From Anaerolineae bacterium (lineage in GTDB: Bacteria > Chloroflexota > Anaerolineae > 4572-78 > J111), in the NCBI GenBank assembly GCA_023382535.1, contig JAHDWA010000035.1, positions 1 to 64,000 on the forward strand: a stretch of 64,000 bases of DNA. Direction: 5' to 3'. The translations under genes and the position numbers were made by a program. The notes beneath the pieces were generated by a model that worked only from the letters and a program-made list of their open reading frames with translations, was not told the DNA's origin and searched no databases. Positions 7,740-16,960 of this stretch are shown here, piece by piece (position 1 is the first letter of the stretch; each line of letters begins with the position of its first letter).

Positions 7740-8541
7740 CGTGTACATTGCGACCAACCGCGAGTTGTGGAATCTCTGGACGAAGTTCAATGCAAAATCG
7801 AAGGAATACGGTGATCTTCTCGAAAAACTCAAAGCTAGTGAAACGACTTTAAAGGAAATTGAACTAGAAGAACTTGGCAACGTTTCTGGAAAAACTCTCT
7901 TGCATTTGCAGTGTCATTTCGGGTTAGATACGCTTTCATGGGCAAAAGAAGGTGCAATTGTTACAGGAATAGACATCTCTGATGTTGCTATTACTCAGGC
8001 CCGGTCTTTGAGTCAGGAACTCAATATCAAAGCCGAATTTATCTGCTCAGACATCTACAATCTACCTACAGTGCTCGATAAACGGTTTCACATTGTCTAT
8101 ACTTCGGGAGGTGTTCTATGCTGGCTGCCTGATCTGGATCGGTGGGCCAGACTCATTACCCGCTATCTAAAACCAGGCGGCACAGTTTACATTATGGAAG
8201 GACATCCAATTGTGCGTGCTTTTAAGCCGCGCACAGATGGTCAAGGCAATCCTGTTGAATGGGGATATTTTGATCGGGGGCCAATACGGGTTGAAGAGCG
8301 GCGGTCAAATGGAAACTCAATGCTTCATCCTTCTCACGTTGCGTGTTACTGGCCTCACTCGTTAGGAGAAATCATTAGCGCCTTGTGTTCTGCTGGATTA
8401 AGGTTAGAGTTCCTGCATGAATTTCCAGAAACCGTTGAGATTCGTTCATATGAAGAAATCGAGCCAAGTCAATACGAGTTACGAGTTCACCGGACGGTAG
8501 TCATACCGGGTTTCTTCTCAATTCGAGCTGTATATCAATGA
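7732..8541 (+). CDS. Class I SAM-dependent methyltransferase
   Basis: The 269-aa protein has a Rossmann-type methyltransferase core: motif I LLHLQCHFGLDTLSWA (residues about 55-70), the acidic end of strand 2 VTGIDISDVAI, then SDIYNLP and YTSGGVLCWLPDL, and LKPGGTVYIMEGHP as the post-II strand. The substrate cannot be told. Start ATG 7732 has GGAG nine bases upstream and overlaps the pentapeptide gene by eight bases. The gene is clearly richer in A+T than its neighbours, suggesting recent acquisition. Confidence 0.85.
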   Translation: MSNVYIATNRELWNLWTKFNAKSKEYGDLLEKLKASETTLKEIELEELGNVSGKTLLHLQCHFGLDTLSWAKEGAIVTGIDISDVAITQARSLSQELNIKAEFICSDIYNLPTVLDKRFHIVYTSGGVLCWLPDLDRWARLITRYLKPGGTVYIMEGHPIVRAFKPRTDGQGNPVEWGYFDRGPIRVEERRSNGNSMLHPSHVACYWPHSLGEIISALCSAGLRLEFLHEFPETVEIRSYEEIEPSQYELRVHRTVVIPGFFSIRAVYQ

Positions 8542-8590
8542 GAATATTTTACGGCGGTCGGCGATATATTAACGAAAGGGGTAGGTAGTT

Positions 8591-8926
8591 ATGGCCGGTC
8601 CAGTTGATTTTCCTACCGTGCAGTGGGCGCGGAAGATGAGCGCCCTGGCGCAAAACTTTGCCGGTCTCGCTCCGGCGGACATGCGTAAGCTGAGCAATTT
8701 TCTGGCTAAGCTGGCCGATTTGCGCCAGCAGGAGGGCGAGCTGACGGAGCAGCAGTTGCAGGTGATTATGCAAGGGCTGCACAGCAAAGAGCTGGTCAAG
8801 CTGGAACCGGCCAAAGGCGGCGTTTCGGTCGAGTTTAGCGGCGGCGGCTTTGAGTATGAGCGTTTCCTCCTTCGCGCCGACGGCAAAGTGCCGAACAGCC
8901 GCTACGAAACAAAGAAGGCCCTATGA
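8591..8926 (+). CDS. Hypothetical protein, 111 aa
   Basis: I do not recognise a family. The protein is largely helical in the first 70 residues (LSNFLAKLADLRQQEGEL and EQQLQVIMQGLHSKELVKLE) and ends with a beta-like segment VSVEFSGGGFEYERFLL. There is no signal peptide or membrane segment. AGGTAG precedes the ATG. It overlaps the DUF1349 gene by four bases (ATGA at 8923), so the two are translationally coupled and probably act together. Confidence 0.65.
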   Translation: MAGPVDFPTVQWARKMSALAQNFAGLAPADMRKLSNFLAKLADLRQQEGELTEQQLQVIMQGLHSKELVKLEPAKGGVSVEFSGGGFEYERFLLRADGKVPNSRYETKKAL

Positions 8927-9549
8927 CTGAATTGATCCTGAATGAAACTTTCGACCAACCGGTTTTCGACGCGCGCCTCCAGTGGTTTCACCCGCCCCAA
9001 AAGTGGTCTATTCAGCCGGCAGCCTCGGTGCTGGTGGTCGAGCCGGAGGCCAAAACGGATTACTGGCAAAAGACGCATTATGGCTTTGAGGCCGACAATG
9101 GTCATTTTTTGTTTGCCCAGGTGACGGGTGATATGATTTTGACCACCTGTGTGCGCTTTCGCCCGGCACACCAGTACGACCAGGCCGGCCTGATGGTGCG
9201 GATTTCGCCGCAGTGCTGGCTAAAAACTTCGGTCGAGTACGAGCCGGATGGTCCCGCCCGGCTGGGGGCAGTGGTAACCAATTTTGGCTATTCCGACTGG
9301 TCCACCCAAAATTTTGGTGGCAATGAGGTTTGGCTGCGCATACGGCGGGAGGGCAGCGATTATACCGTCGAATATGCCGAGGTTATTCCTCTCAGCAGTG
9401 AGCCTCGCTGGGTTCAAATCCGGCTGGCGCACCTGCACGGCGACAGCGGCGGCGTGGTGCAGGCCGGGTTATATGCGTGCAGCCCAATCGGTGCGGGGTA
9501 TGTGGCCGAGTTTGATTGTGTGCAGATAGAAAAAGGTTGCCTGGTGTAG
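8923..9549 (+). CDS. DUF1349 family protein (concanavalin A-like fold)
   Basis: The 208-aa protein fits the DUF1349 pattern: WSIQPAASVLVVEPEAKTDYWQKTHYGF near the start, then MILTTCVRFRPAHQYDQAGLMVRISPQCWLKTSVEYEPDG in the middle and WVQIRLAHLHGD near the end, here cited in part to mark the beta-sandwich core. Relatives are cytoplasmic lectin-like proteins of uncertain role; older annotations call them regulators of enolase expression. It is coupled to the 111-aa gene upstream and followed by endonuclease III after 13 bases. Confidence 0.8.
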   Translation: MTELILNETFDQPVFDARLQWFHPPQKWSIQPAASVLVVEPEAKTDYWQKTHYGFEADNGHFLFAQVTGDMILTTCVRFRPAHQYDQAGLMVRISPQCWLKTSVEYEPDGPARLGAVVTNFGYSDWSTQNFGGNEVWLRIRREGSDYTVEYAEVIPLSSEPRWVQIRLAHLHGDSGGVVQAGLYACSPIGAGYVAEFDCVQIEKGCLV

Positions 9550-9562
9550 ATCGGGAGCATTA

Positions 9563-10219
9563 ATGCAAGACACGGATATTCATCAGATCATTACCATTTT
9601 GCGGGACTGTGCCCGGCAGTGGCAGCCGGGCCTGGTTGACGACATGGCCAGGGTTGAACCGAATCCCTACCATATTTTAATTACTACGGTGTTAAGCCTG
9701 CGCACCAAAGATACCATGACCGCCCAGGTCGCGCCGCGGCTCTTTGCCCTGGCCGGCACTCCCCAGGAGATGGTCCGCCAGACTCTGGAGAAAATTGCTG
9801 AGACGATTTACCCGGTGGGTTTTTATCGAACCAAGGCCAGAAACATCATTGATATTTCGCAAAGGCTGATTGACGAGCATGGCGGTCAGGTTCCGCCCGA
9901 CCTGGACGAACTGCTCAAACTGCCAGGCGTTGGCCGAAAGACGGCCAATTTGGTCCTGACCGCCGGTTTCAATTTGCCCGGCATCTGCGTGGATACCCAC
10001 GTCCATCGCATTTCCAACCGCTGGGGTTATGTCAAAACCAAAAATCCCGAAGAGACCGAATTCGCCTTGCGGGCAAAGCTGCCGCCGGAATATTGGATCG
10101 AGTACAACGGCCTGCTGGTCAGCATGGGCCAAACCATCTGCCATCCGACCTCACCCTGGTGCAGCAAGTGCCCGCTGATCGAGTTCTGTGAGCGGGCCGG
10201 CGTGGGGCGCAGCCGATAG
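9563..10219 (+). CDS. nth: Endonuclease III, DNA glycosylase/AP lyase
   Basis: The 218-aa enzyme removes oxidised pyrimidines and cleaves abasic sites in base-excision repair. The helix-hairpin-helix LPGVGRKTANLVL carries the catalytic lysine (Lys126), and VDTHVHR carries the catalytic aspartate (Asp144). The 4Fe-4S loop is complete: Cys193, Cys200, Cys203 and Cys209 (C-x6-C-x2-C-x5-C). Length is normal. GGGAG stands six bases before the ATG. It is convergent with the next gene, with only 11 bases between them. Confidence 0.96.
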   Translation: MQDTDIHQIITILRDCARQWQPGLVDDMARVEPNPYHILITTVLSLRTKDTMTAQVAPRLFALAGTPQEMVRQTLEKIAETIYPVGFYRTKARNIIDISQRLIDEHGGQVPPDLDELLKLPGVGRKTANLVLTAGFNLPGICVDTHVHRISNRWGYVKTKNPEETEFALRAKLPPEYWIEYNGLLVSMGQTICHPTSPWCSKCPLIEFCERAGVGRSR

Positions 10220-10230
10220 AAGAAGCTCTC

Positions 10231-10755
10231 CTACACTTCTGCCGGGTGATAATAAGAGATTTTGGCGCGATTCAACAGGGCGACCGACATCACCGGGGGC
10301 AGGTCTACATTTTTGGCCGGGAACATGGGAAAAATAGAGACATCCGTCAAGGACAGAAAGCGTTTGGTGAGCGCGTCCACCGCTCCGCCCAGGCTCATCT
10401 CCTGGCCCATGCTCAGATTGGCCTGAATAGCAAACTGCCCCATGTAAAAGATACCCCGCTCCAAATGGGGCATCAGCTTGACTTTGACCTGCACCGCCGG
10501 CTCAACCGGGTAGACCAGGTAAATGTCTTCCATTTTGAGGTAAGCTTCTTTGTAGCGAATCGGCTTGAGCGGGTTGGCTTGACGCCAGGGGGTCGCCAGG
10601 CCGCTTAGCACGGTAAGATAATTATAGTCCTGATTATTAAGGTTATCGTCTAAAGCTCCAACCGTTTTAACCTTTGCCTCTAATAAAAACTCGTCGAGTA
10701 CAATTTTAGCGTCAACCTCAAAAATTTTCAGACTCAATCCGCCGCCTGATTTCAT
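10231..10755 (-). CDS. Hypothetical protein, 174 aa
   Basis: I do not recognise a family. The protein has no membrane segment. It is rich in beta-like stretches (KIFEVDAKIVLDEFLLEAKV, YLVYPVEPAVQVKVKLMPHL) with a conserved-looking SLSMGQ-type stretch and ends ALLNRAKISYYHPAEV. AGGAGG seven bases before the ATG marks a strong start. It stands alone between endonuclease III (convergent) and pgk (divergent). Confidence 0.65.
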   Translation of the reverse strand: MKSGGGLSLKIFEVDAKIVLDEFLLEAKVKTVGALDDNLNNQDYNYLTVLSGLATPWRQANPLKPIRYKEAYLKMEDIYLVYPVEPAVQVKVKLMPHLERGIFYMGQFAIQANLSMGQEMSLGGAVDALTKRFLSLTDVSIFPMFPAKNVDLPPVMSVALLNRAKISYYHPAEV

Positions 10756-10815
10756 GACTTACCTCCTGGGGAGTAACTGAAGCGCCTGTCCAGAAATAAC
10801 ATTTTAAGCTCTTAC

Positions 10816-10876
10816 GAAGTGCGCAATATCGTTCCCAAACCGACGCGAAGCGCGGGAATGATATTGCCGCGCAGGT
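10816..10876. repeat. Palindromic repeat, family G
   Basis: GCGCAATATCGTTCCCA and TGGGAATGATATTGCCGCGC-like arms (second arm starts GGGAATGATATTG) face each other around CGACGCGAAGCG. The same core as at 3846-3928. Confidence 0.6.
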
Positions 10877-10932
10877 TATTTTCCATTCCTAAGTATAACC
10901 CGTTTTGAGTCACAGACAATATTTAAGGTTTT

Positions 10933-10961
10933 TTGTACTTTGGTTGCAGTGGGGGTAAAAT
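10933..10961 (+). promoter_or_regulatory. Promoter of pgk
   Basis: TTGTAC and TAAAAT are exactly 17 bases apart, ending 45 bases before the pgk start codon. Confidence 0.65.
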
Positions 10962-11006
10962 TGGGGTCACGGGGGGCTAAAATTTAAATTTGCTAAGGGA
11001 TAAACC

Positions 11007-12185
11007 ATGAATAAGAAAACAATCAAAGATATCGAAGTAAAGGGCAAACGGGCTTTGGTCCGCGTTGACTTTAACGTGCCGATGGAAAACGGGCAGGTCA
11101 CCGATGACCGCCGCATTCGAGCCGCCCTGCCGACCATTAACTATCTATTGGACAACGGCGCCAGCGTTATCCTGATGAGTCACCTGGGCCGGCCCAAAGG
11201 CGGCCCAGACCCCAAGTATTCGATGGGGCCGGTGGCGGCGAAATTGCAGGAGCTGCTGGGGCGACCGGTCAAAAAGCTGGATGATTGTGTGGGGCCGGAA
11301 GTGGAGGCGGTTTGTAAAGCCGCCCAGCCCGGCCAGGTGATCCTGCTGGAAAATACCCGTTTTTACAAGGAAGAAGAGAAAAACGAGCCGGCTTTCGCTG
11401 CCAAACTGGCCGCACTGGGCGAGGTTTATGTCAATGACGCGTTTGGCAGCGCCCACCGCGCCCATGCCTCAACCGAGGGCGTGACCCATACGTTGCGCCC
11501 GGCGGTGGCCGGTTTTCTTATGGAAAAAGAGCTGGAATACCTGGGCATGGCCCTGGCCGATCCGGCCCGGCCCTTCCTGGCGATTATGGGCGGGGCCAAA
11601 ATCTCCGACAAGATTGCCGTGATCGAAAATTTATTGTCCAAAGTCGACTCGCTGCTCATCGGCGGCGGTATGGCCAACACCTTTTTTGTGGCCCAGGGCT
11701 ACAACGTCGGTAAATCGCTGGTGGAAGCGGAAGCGGTGGACACGGCCAAAAAGTTACTGGCCGAGCATGCCGACAAATTGGTTTTGCCGGTAGATGCCGT
11801 TATCGGCAGTGAGTTTAAGGCTGACACTGAAGCCAAGACCGTGCCGGTGGACGAAGTTCCGGCCGACTGGATGATCCTCGACATTGGCCCGGCCACGATT
11901 GCCCACTTCTCCAATCGCCTGGCTGCGGCTAAAACGGTCGTCTGGAACGGGCCGATGGGCGTGTTCGAGTTCCCGCGCTTTGCCGAAGGGACGTTTGCCA
12001 TCGCCAAAGCATTGGCTGGTCTGAAGGACGCCACCACCATCATCGGCGGGGGCGACAGCGCCGCGGCCGTCGAGCAGTCCGGCCTGGCCGATAAGATGAG
12101 CCATATCTCCACCGGCGGCGGGGCCAGCCTGGAGTTTTTGGAGGGCATCGAGCTGCCCGGTGTGGCGGCGCTGGACGATAAGTAA
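11007..12185 (+). CDS. pgk: Phosphoglycerate kinase
   Basis: The 392-aa enzyme transfers the acyl phosphate of 1,3-bisphosphoglycerate to ADP in glycolysis. Family segments are all present: RVDFNVPM near residue 20, the SHLGRPKG loop, [28 protein letters not shown], the hinge and nucleotide part [21 protein letters not shown], and the C-terminal [11 protein letters not shown] and [13 protein letters not shown]. Length is normal. AAGGGA precedes the ATG. The gene is not clustered with gap or tpi. It has its own promoter and terminator. Confidence 0.98.
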   Translation: MNKKTIKDIEVKGKRALVRVDFNVPMENGQVTDDRRIRAALPTINYLLDNGASVILMSHLGRPKGGPDPKYSMGPVAAKLQELLGRPVKKLDDCVGPEVEAVCKAAQPGQVILLENTRFYKEEEKNEPAFAAKLAALGEVYVNDAFGSAHRAHASTEGVTHTLRPAVAGFLMEKELEYLGMALADPARPFLAIMGGAKISDKIAVIENLLSKVDSLLIGGGMANTFFVAQGYNVGKSLVEAEAVDTAKKLLAEHADKLVLPVDAVIGSEFKADTEAKTVPVDEVPADWMILDIGPATIAHFSNRLAAAKTVVWNGPMGVFEFPRFAEGTFAIAKALAGLKDATTIIGGGDSAAAVEQSGLADKMSHISTGGGASLEFLEGIELPGVAALDDK

Positions 12186-12200
12186 AACGTAATGATTTAC

Positions 12201-12286
12201 TTATCTCGTCCCAAATAGAGTTTGGGGACGAGATAACATTTTGGGCATCAAAAGGGAGTACGCCGAGTAACGCGCACTCCTTTTTT
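12201..12286 (+). terminator. Double hairpin terminator between pgk and the TPR gene
   Basis: The first hairpin has a perfect TTATCTCGTCCC/GGGACGAGATAA stem (about 12201-12236). The second pairs AAAAGGGAGT (12250-12259) with ACTCCTTTTT and ends in a T run at 12281-12286. The A run on the other arm lets it serve the convergent TPR gene as well; the TPR stop codon lies within the T run. Confidence 0.75.
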
Positions 12287-13985
12287 ATTGCGGCTGGCCG
12301 GTTGGGGCGGGAGTCCAGGTAGGAATGGGTGTCGGCGGGGTGTTGGAGCTGGGGCACAGTCCGGGTCTCAAGCCGTACCAGGCCGGATTGTAGCCGGAGC
12401 TGTCAATTTCAAGCGATTTCAACAGCCAGGGTACCGCTTTATCACACTGCTTATTGTCGAGGTAGGCATAAGCCAGGCCCAACTGGTAATAATACTCAAT
12501 CGGCGCCTGGGATTTTTCTTTGAATTGAATATTGACCTGAGCGCGCTGGTCGGCCTGGGGCTGAAAGTAGCCGACGCTGTCGGTGCGGTTGGGCCAGAAG
12601 GTCACTTTGATTTCGTAGGGTGTAGTCTCAGGCTGGGGTAAATTCTTGAGGTCAAGGAAAAGGTTGCCGCTGGCCGGATCGAGGCTGGCGCTTCCGGCTG
12701 CCTGGCTAAAAACCTGGGTCGCCGTCAGCGACTCGGTGGGGCCTAACAGAATCGTCTCACCTTTGATGGATTGGGCAATCAAGTCGGCGCAGGACTGCTC
12801 GGTTTCGACGCTGGGCGCGGCGGAGTAGTTGACCGGCTTCAACTGCGCCCCAAAATTAAGGCCGTCGGTGGAACGGATAAAACGGCCGCGCAGAACAGGC
12901 CGGGAAGCCGGACCGGTCAGAGTTTGGGTTTGAGTATGAATCTCGATCTGGCGAACGCGGCGGAGCAGCTCTCCTTCGGCCAAGTCAATCGCTTTGGGAA
13001 AGTATTCGATGGCGTTCTCGAAATTTTGGCGGGTGTAGTAGACGGTTGCCAGATGACCCCAGGCGCTCTCCTTGCGAAAGGGATTGACGTAGTTCGGGTC
13101 AACGCCAATACTCTGTTCCAGGGCATTGATGGCCCGGACGTAATCGCCGTTAAGGTAATAGGTCCAGCCCAATAGGTCATAGCCTTCGGGGTCAAAAGGA
13201 CTTAACTTAATCGCCTTTTTAAACCGTTCGCCGGCAGTTTCATAATCGCCCAGAGCATTCTGATAAATTCGCCCGGAGTCAATGTAGAGTGGGGCTAAAT
13301 TGGGGGCCAGGGCGATAGCGTTATCGTAAAATTTGACCGCCTCGGGGTAGCGGCCCTGGACCTCCAGGGCGTAGCCCATGTTATGGTGCGCATCCATACT
13401 TTGAAAATTCAAATCGAGCGCCTGCTGCGCGTTTTCCCGGGCCGCGCCCCAGTTGCCCGTATCCGCGTAGATTTCCGACAGAAAGGCATACGCCTCGGCA
13501 TAATCGGGTTTCAACTCGATAGCGCAGGAACAGACATCAAACGCCTCGGCATAACGCGCCTCCCAATCGAGCGCGCGGCAGTAATGAGCCAGGTTTTCGG
13601 GATTGTTGGCGTTGAGGGCGACGGCTTCGGCGGATCGGTCCAGAGCGCGACCCGTCTCACGGGTAAAAATCAGCAGGCGCGACTGGCGCATGTACGGCAC
13701 ATCATTGGCGGGGTCAATATGAATAGCCTGCTCATAGGCGTCAATAGCCTCTTTGAGCTTGCCCTGGGCAAAGTAGGCGTCGCCATCGCCAATGTAAAGG
13801 ACGGCGGGCCGGGTCGGCGTTGGGGTTGGCTCAAACTGCTTGGCCAGGGTGTTTGTTTCTATATTGAAATAGCCAACATAGATGCCTACCAACAAGGCCA
13901 GCGCTGCCAGCATGCAGGTAAACAGTCCATACAAAACAAACGTTAAAAGCGGCCCGCGCTTTTTTTCTCTGGGGCGATAGTACAT
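12285..13985 (-). CDS. Membrane-anchored TPR-repeat protein
   Basis: The 566-aa protein has a positively charged start, one membrane helix at about residues 14-36 and then, outside the membrane, a series of about nine tetratricopeptide repeats (units such as GKLKEAIDAYEQAIHIDPAN and ALGDYETAGERFKKAIKLSP). A beta-rich section of about 150 residues without TPRs follows, then a last TPR-like unit (QLGLAYAYLDNKQCDKAVPWL) and a P/T-rich end. Such proteins are scaffolds; the partner is unknown. No Shine-Dalgarno is visible, because a palindromic repeat reaches almost to the start codon. Confidence 0.8.
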   Translation of the reverse strand: MYYRPREKKRGPLLTFVLYGLFTCMLAALALLVGIYVGYFNIETNTLAKQFEPTPTPTRPAVLYIGDGDAYFAQGKLKEAIDAYEQAIHIDPANDVPYMRQSRLLIFTRETGRALDRSAEAVALNANNPENLAHYCRALDWEARYAEAFDVCSCAIELKPDYAEAYAFLSEIYADTGNWGAARENAQQALDLNFQSMDAHHNMGYALEVQGRYPEAVKFYDNAIALAPNLAPLYIDSGRIYQNALGDYETAGERFKKAIKLSPFDPEGYDLLGWTYYLNGDYVRAINALEQSIGVDPNYVNPFRKESAWGHLATVYYTRQNFENAIEYFPKAIDLAEGELLRRVRQIEIHTQTQTLTGPASRPVLRGRFIRSTDGLNFGAQLKPVNYSAAPSVETEQSCADLIAQSIKGETILLGPTESLTATQVFSQAAGSASLDPASGNLFLDLKNLPQPETTPYEIKVTFWPNRTDSVGYFQPQADQRAQVNIQFKEKSQAPIEYYYQLGLAYAYLDNKQCDKAVPWLLKSLEIDSSGYNPAWYGLRPGLCPSSNTPPTPIPTWTPAPTGQPQ

Positions 13986-14086
13986 GACGAATTGTGAATT
14001 GAGAATGATGAATAACGAATTGTGAATGGGAGCAGCTTCGCATCCCCATTAGCAATTCACAATTGGCAATTCACCATTGACAATTA
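13986..14086. repeat. Palindromic repeat, family D (AATTCACAATTG type)
   Basis: Several units of GAATTGTGAATTG on one side and CAATTCACAATTGGCAATTC on the other form a 100-base palindrome with the centre GAGCAGCTTCGCATCCCC. It fills the whole gap between recN and the TPR gene. A relative is at 48348-48405. Confidence 0.7.
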
Positions 14087-15835
14087 TGATCCGACTTTCA
14101 TGCCGGCGGCTTCGTTTAAAATCTCGCGGGCGCTGTCGCGGGTGCTCTGGCTCACCGCGCCCAGCATCTGGGCCAACTCTTCCACCCGCCCATCCCCGGC
14201 CAAAACCTGCACGCCGGTCTGGGTGCGCGCGCCGCTGACTTGTTTGGTGACATGATAGTGGGTATCGCCGTATCCGGCAATTTGGGGCAGGTGGGTCACG
14301 CAGAGTACTTGATGCTGGCCCTGGTGCGACAGCTCCCACAATTTCCGCCCGACCACGCCGCCAACGCGCCCGCCAATACCCTGGTCAATTTCGTCAAAGA
14401 TCAGGGTCGGGGTTTCATCGGCTACGGCCAACACGGTTTTGAGGGCCAGCATGACCCGGCTGGTTTCACCGCCGGAGGCCACCTTGACCAGGGGTTTGAG
14501 GGGTTCGCCGGGGTTGGGGGCAATCAGAAATTCAACCCGGTCAATGCCGCGCTCATCGCAGGCCAGGGTTTTGAGGCCCTGCTCCGTTTCGACATAAACG
14601 CCCCTGGGGTCGTCGTTCCAGGTCCGCTCGACGGCAAAATCAGCCTTGGCCATACCCAGGTCGGCCAGTTGATTCACAACGCCCTGGGCCAGGGTTTGCC
14701 CCGCCTCGTTCCGGGCGGCGGACAGGGCCAGCGCCATCTGCCCGATCTTGCGCCGCAGCTCTTCTTCAATTTGGCGCAGTTCCTCAATGCGCTCCTCGCT
14801 GTGGCTGATCTGCTCCAATTCGGCCTGGGCCCGCTGGCCAAACTCGATGACCTCCTCAATCGAGTTGCCGTACTTGCGTTTGAGGCTAAAAATCAGGCCC
14901 AGCCGCTCCTCCACTTCTTGCAAACGGGTCGGGTCAAAATCAATGTTCTCGGTGTAGTCGCGCAGCGTTCCGGCCAGTTCCTCAAGCTGATAGGTCAGGG
15001 TTTCGACCAACTGCTGCTGTTCTTGCACGCTAGAATCCAGCTTGACCAGGCTGCTCACCGCCCGCGCCGCCTGTCCCAGGATATCTGTCGCCGAGGGCTG
15101 CTCATCGCCGTCTCCTTCGACCAGCAGGCGGTAGGCTTCGCCGGCAAACTGGCTGATCTGTTCGGCGTTCGCCAGGCGGTTGCGCTCGACGTTCAGCTCC
15201 GCTTCTTCACCCGGTTTCAGCTTGGCCGCGCCAATTTCTTCAACCTGGAAAGAGAGCTGGTCTATGCGCCGGGCCAACTGCTGCTCGTCGCGCTGCAAAT
15301 CGGCCAGTTCCTGGCGAACGCGGCGCAATTGGCGCACTTCGGCGGCCAGGGTCTCGCGCTGCTCGTCCAGCCCGGCATAGCGATCGAGAAAAACCTGGTG
15401 CTGGCGCACTTGCAGCAGGCTGAGATGTTCGCTCTGGCCGTGAATGTCAATCAGGGCCTGGGCAACTTCTTCCAGGATACTCAAGTTGACCGTACTGCCA
15501 TTAACCCGGCAGAAATTCCGGCCGGTGCTGCGAATCTCGCGGCCCAACACCAGGGTGTCCGGCTCCTCACCCTCCAGCCCTTCCCTTTCAAGGACAGGGT
15601 TGACAGCGGCCTGTAAGGGCGGCGACAGGCGAAAAACACCCTCCACGCGCGCCCGGTCACAGCCCGCCCGCACAAATGAGGTGTCAGCCCGCCCGCCGAG
15701 AAGCATACTGACGGCATCAATGATAATAGATTTGCCCGCTCCGGTTTCGCCGGTGAGCACGTTAAAGCCCGGATGAAAAGCCAGGCTCAGGTGATCAATA
15801 ATCGCAAAATCAGAAACATTTAATTCGATCAGCAC
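14084..15835 (-). CDS. recN: DNA repair protein RecN
   Basis: The 583-aa SMC-like ATPase acts in double-strand break repair. The N-terminal Walker A is GETGAGKS (residues 29-36), followed by a long coiled coil (about 150-370). The C-terminal half has the ABC signature VASGGETSRVMLALK and Walker B TLIFDEIDQGIGG, then VLCVTHLPQIAGYGD. Length is normal. The start is GTG 15835 with GAGG nine bases upstream. A good promoter lies at 15944-15973. Confidence 0.96.
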   Translation of the reverse strand: MLIELNVSDFAIIDHLSLAFHPGFNVLTGETGAGKSIIIDAVSMLLGGRADTSFVRAGCDRARVEGVFRLSPPLQAAVNPVLEREGLEGEEPDTLVLGREIRSTGRNFCRVNGSTVNLSILEEVAQALIDIHGQSEHLSLLQVRQHQVFLDRYAGLDEQRETLAAEVRQLRRVRQELADLQRDEQQLARRIDQLSFQVEEIGAAKLKPGEEAELNVERNRLANAEQISQFAGEAYRLLVEGDGDEQPSATDILGQAARAVSSLVKLDSSVQEQQQLVETLTYQLEELAGTLRDYTENIDFDPTRLQEVEERLGLIFSLKRKYGNSIEEVIEFGQRAQAELEQISHSEERIEELRQIEEELRRKIGQMALALSAARNEAGQTLAQGVVNQLADLGMAKADFAVERTWNDDPRGVYVETEQGLKTLACDERGIDRVEFLIAPNPGEPLKPLVKVASGGETSRVMLALKTVLAVADETPTLIFDEIDQGIGGRVGGVVGRKLWELSHQGQHQVLCVTHLPQIAGYGDTHYHVTKQVSGARTQTGVQVLAGDGRVEELAQMLGAVSQSTRDSAREILNEAAGMKVGS

Positions 15836-15848
15836 GTTGATAAACCTC

Positions 15849-15900
15849 GTTACGTGTTGCGTGTTGCGTCTTCCGTTTTACGCACTACGCAACACGCCCT
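15849..15900. repeat. Palindromic repeat, family C
   Basis: CGTTACGTGTTGCGTGTTGC and GCACTACGCAACACG face each other just upstream of recN. They would form a hairpin in the recN leader. Confidence 0.65.
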
Positions 15901-15943
15901 TAAGTTGATTTGATTGCAACTTTAGTCAAACTTTTACGTATTG

Positions 15944-15973
15944 AGTATAGCACAAGCGTTCGAGCTTCGTCAA
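15944..15973 (-). promoter_or_regulatory. Promoter of recN
   Basis: On the minus strand TTGACG and TATACT are 18 bases apart, with TGC directly before the -10 (extended -10). No obvious LexA-type operator was recognised. Confidence 0.6.
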
Positions 15974-16023
15974 ACAAGGTTAAATGAGTGTAATTTGGCT
16001 GGATTCACCGGGCGAAGCGACTA

Positions 16024-16052
16024 TTGTCAGCCCCAAGCAGGTTTGGTATAAT
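16024..16052 (+). promoter_or_regulatory. Promoter of the DUF4013 gene
   Basis: TTGTCA and TATAAT are separated by 17 bases, with TGG before the -10. The start codon is 67 bases downstream. Confidence 0.7.
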
Positions 16053-16119
16053 GGGGATGCTTTGATCAAGCAGTAGAGTCAAAATTCACTTTTATTTTAA
16101 AAAGGGAGATTTCATAACT

Positions 16120-16809
16120 ATGGATATCGGCTCTGCATTTACCTACATGTTCGATGATCAGGATTGGATCAAGAAAATTGCTATTGGCGGCGGGATTACT
16201 CTGGTCGCCCTTATCTTGACCCCAATTCTCGTCGGTTTGGCCCTGTTTTTACCCTTGAGTGGCTACATGCTGGAAACGCTCAAAAACGTGCGCGATGGCC
16301 GTCCGACGCCACTGCCGGAGTGGGTCAATTTCGGCGACCTGTTTTCTAAGGGGTTGATGATCTTTGTCATCTATTTGGTCTATAACATTCCATCCATTCT
16401 TTTCTCATGTATCTCAGGTGGGATCAGCGCGGCCACCGCTAACCCGGATATTGACCAGGATGTGGTGGCGACATTGGGTATTGTCTCTGCTTGCGCCAGT
16501 TGTCTCCAGGTTATTGTCAGCCTCATCGGCAATGCCTTACTGCCGGCGGCAATTATCCGCTACGCCGAGTTTGGTTCGCTGGGGTCGGCTTTTCAGTTCG
16601 GCGAAATCTTTAACTTTATCAGAAATAATATCGGGGACTATATCATCGTAGTTTTACTGAGTTGGGTCGCCGGCCTGATCGCCGCTTTCGGATTGATTCT
16701 GTGTGTGATCGGCGTATTCTTCACCGGTTTTTGGTCAATCCTGGTCACGGCCAATCTCTATGGTCAGTTGGCGCGCAAGGCCAGCAGTCCCCTGCCCGCA
16801 GCCCTGTAA
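16120..16809 (+). CDS. DUF4013 family membrane protein
   Basis: A 229-aa integral membrane protein with the DUF4013 opening (DIGSAFTYMFDDQDWIKKIAIGG) and the GYMLETLKNVRDGRPTPLPEW segment with its adjacent amphipathic loop. About six hydrophobic helices follow, ending VTANLYGQLARK. The family occurs in archaea and Chloroflexota with no settled function. GGGAG lies upstream of the ATG. It starts a run of three small membrane-protein genes on the same strand, each with its own spacing or promoter. Confidence 0.8.
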   Translation: MDIGSAFTYMFDDQDWIKKIAIGGGITLVALILTPILVGLALFLPLSGYMLETLKNVRDGRPTPLPEWVNFGDLFSKGLMIFVIYLVYNIPSILFSCISGGISAATANPDIDQDVVATLGIVSACASCLQVIVSLIGNALLPAAIIRYAEFGSLGSAFQFGEIFNFIRNNIGDYIIVVLLSWVAGLIAAFGLILCVIGVFFTGFWSILVTANLYGQLARKASSPLPAAL

Positions 16810-16850
16810 CAGAGATGGAATACCGGCTTGATGGAAAACAAGTCAGGCTA

Positions 16851-16879
16851 TTTTGACCTGGCCGGAGGGGCACTATAAT
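16851..16879 (+). promoter_or_regulatory. Candidate promoter of the DUF4126 gene
   Basis: TATAAT at 16874-16879 has TTTTGA at 17 bases, or a better TTGACC at only 15 bases. Confidence 0.45.
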
Positions 16880-16960
16880 CTCTCGAAACGTGCAGTGACC
16901 CATGGGGTTATTAATATCAAGAGACTCAATCGGGGTTTTGAGCAGTAAGGAGGTTAGACC

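Noticed and set aside
13986..14086. CRISPR-like repeat array
   Set aside because: Repeated words are present, but the units are contiguous, inverted and without unique spacers. No other place in the window has regularly spaced repeats.
14240..15616. A 458-aa open frame on the plus strand opposite recN
   Set aside because: It lies wholly within recN, has a glycine- and leucine-rich composition expected from the antisense of a GC-rich gene, and shows no recognisable domain.
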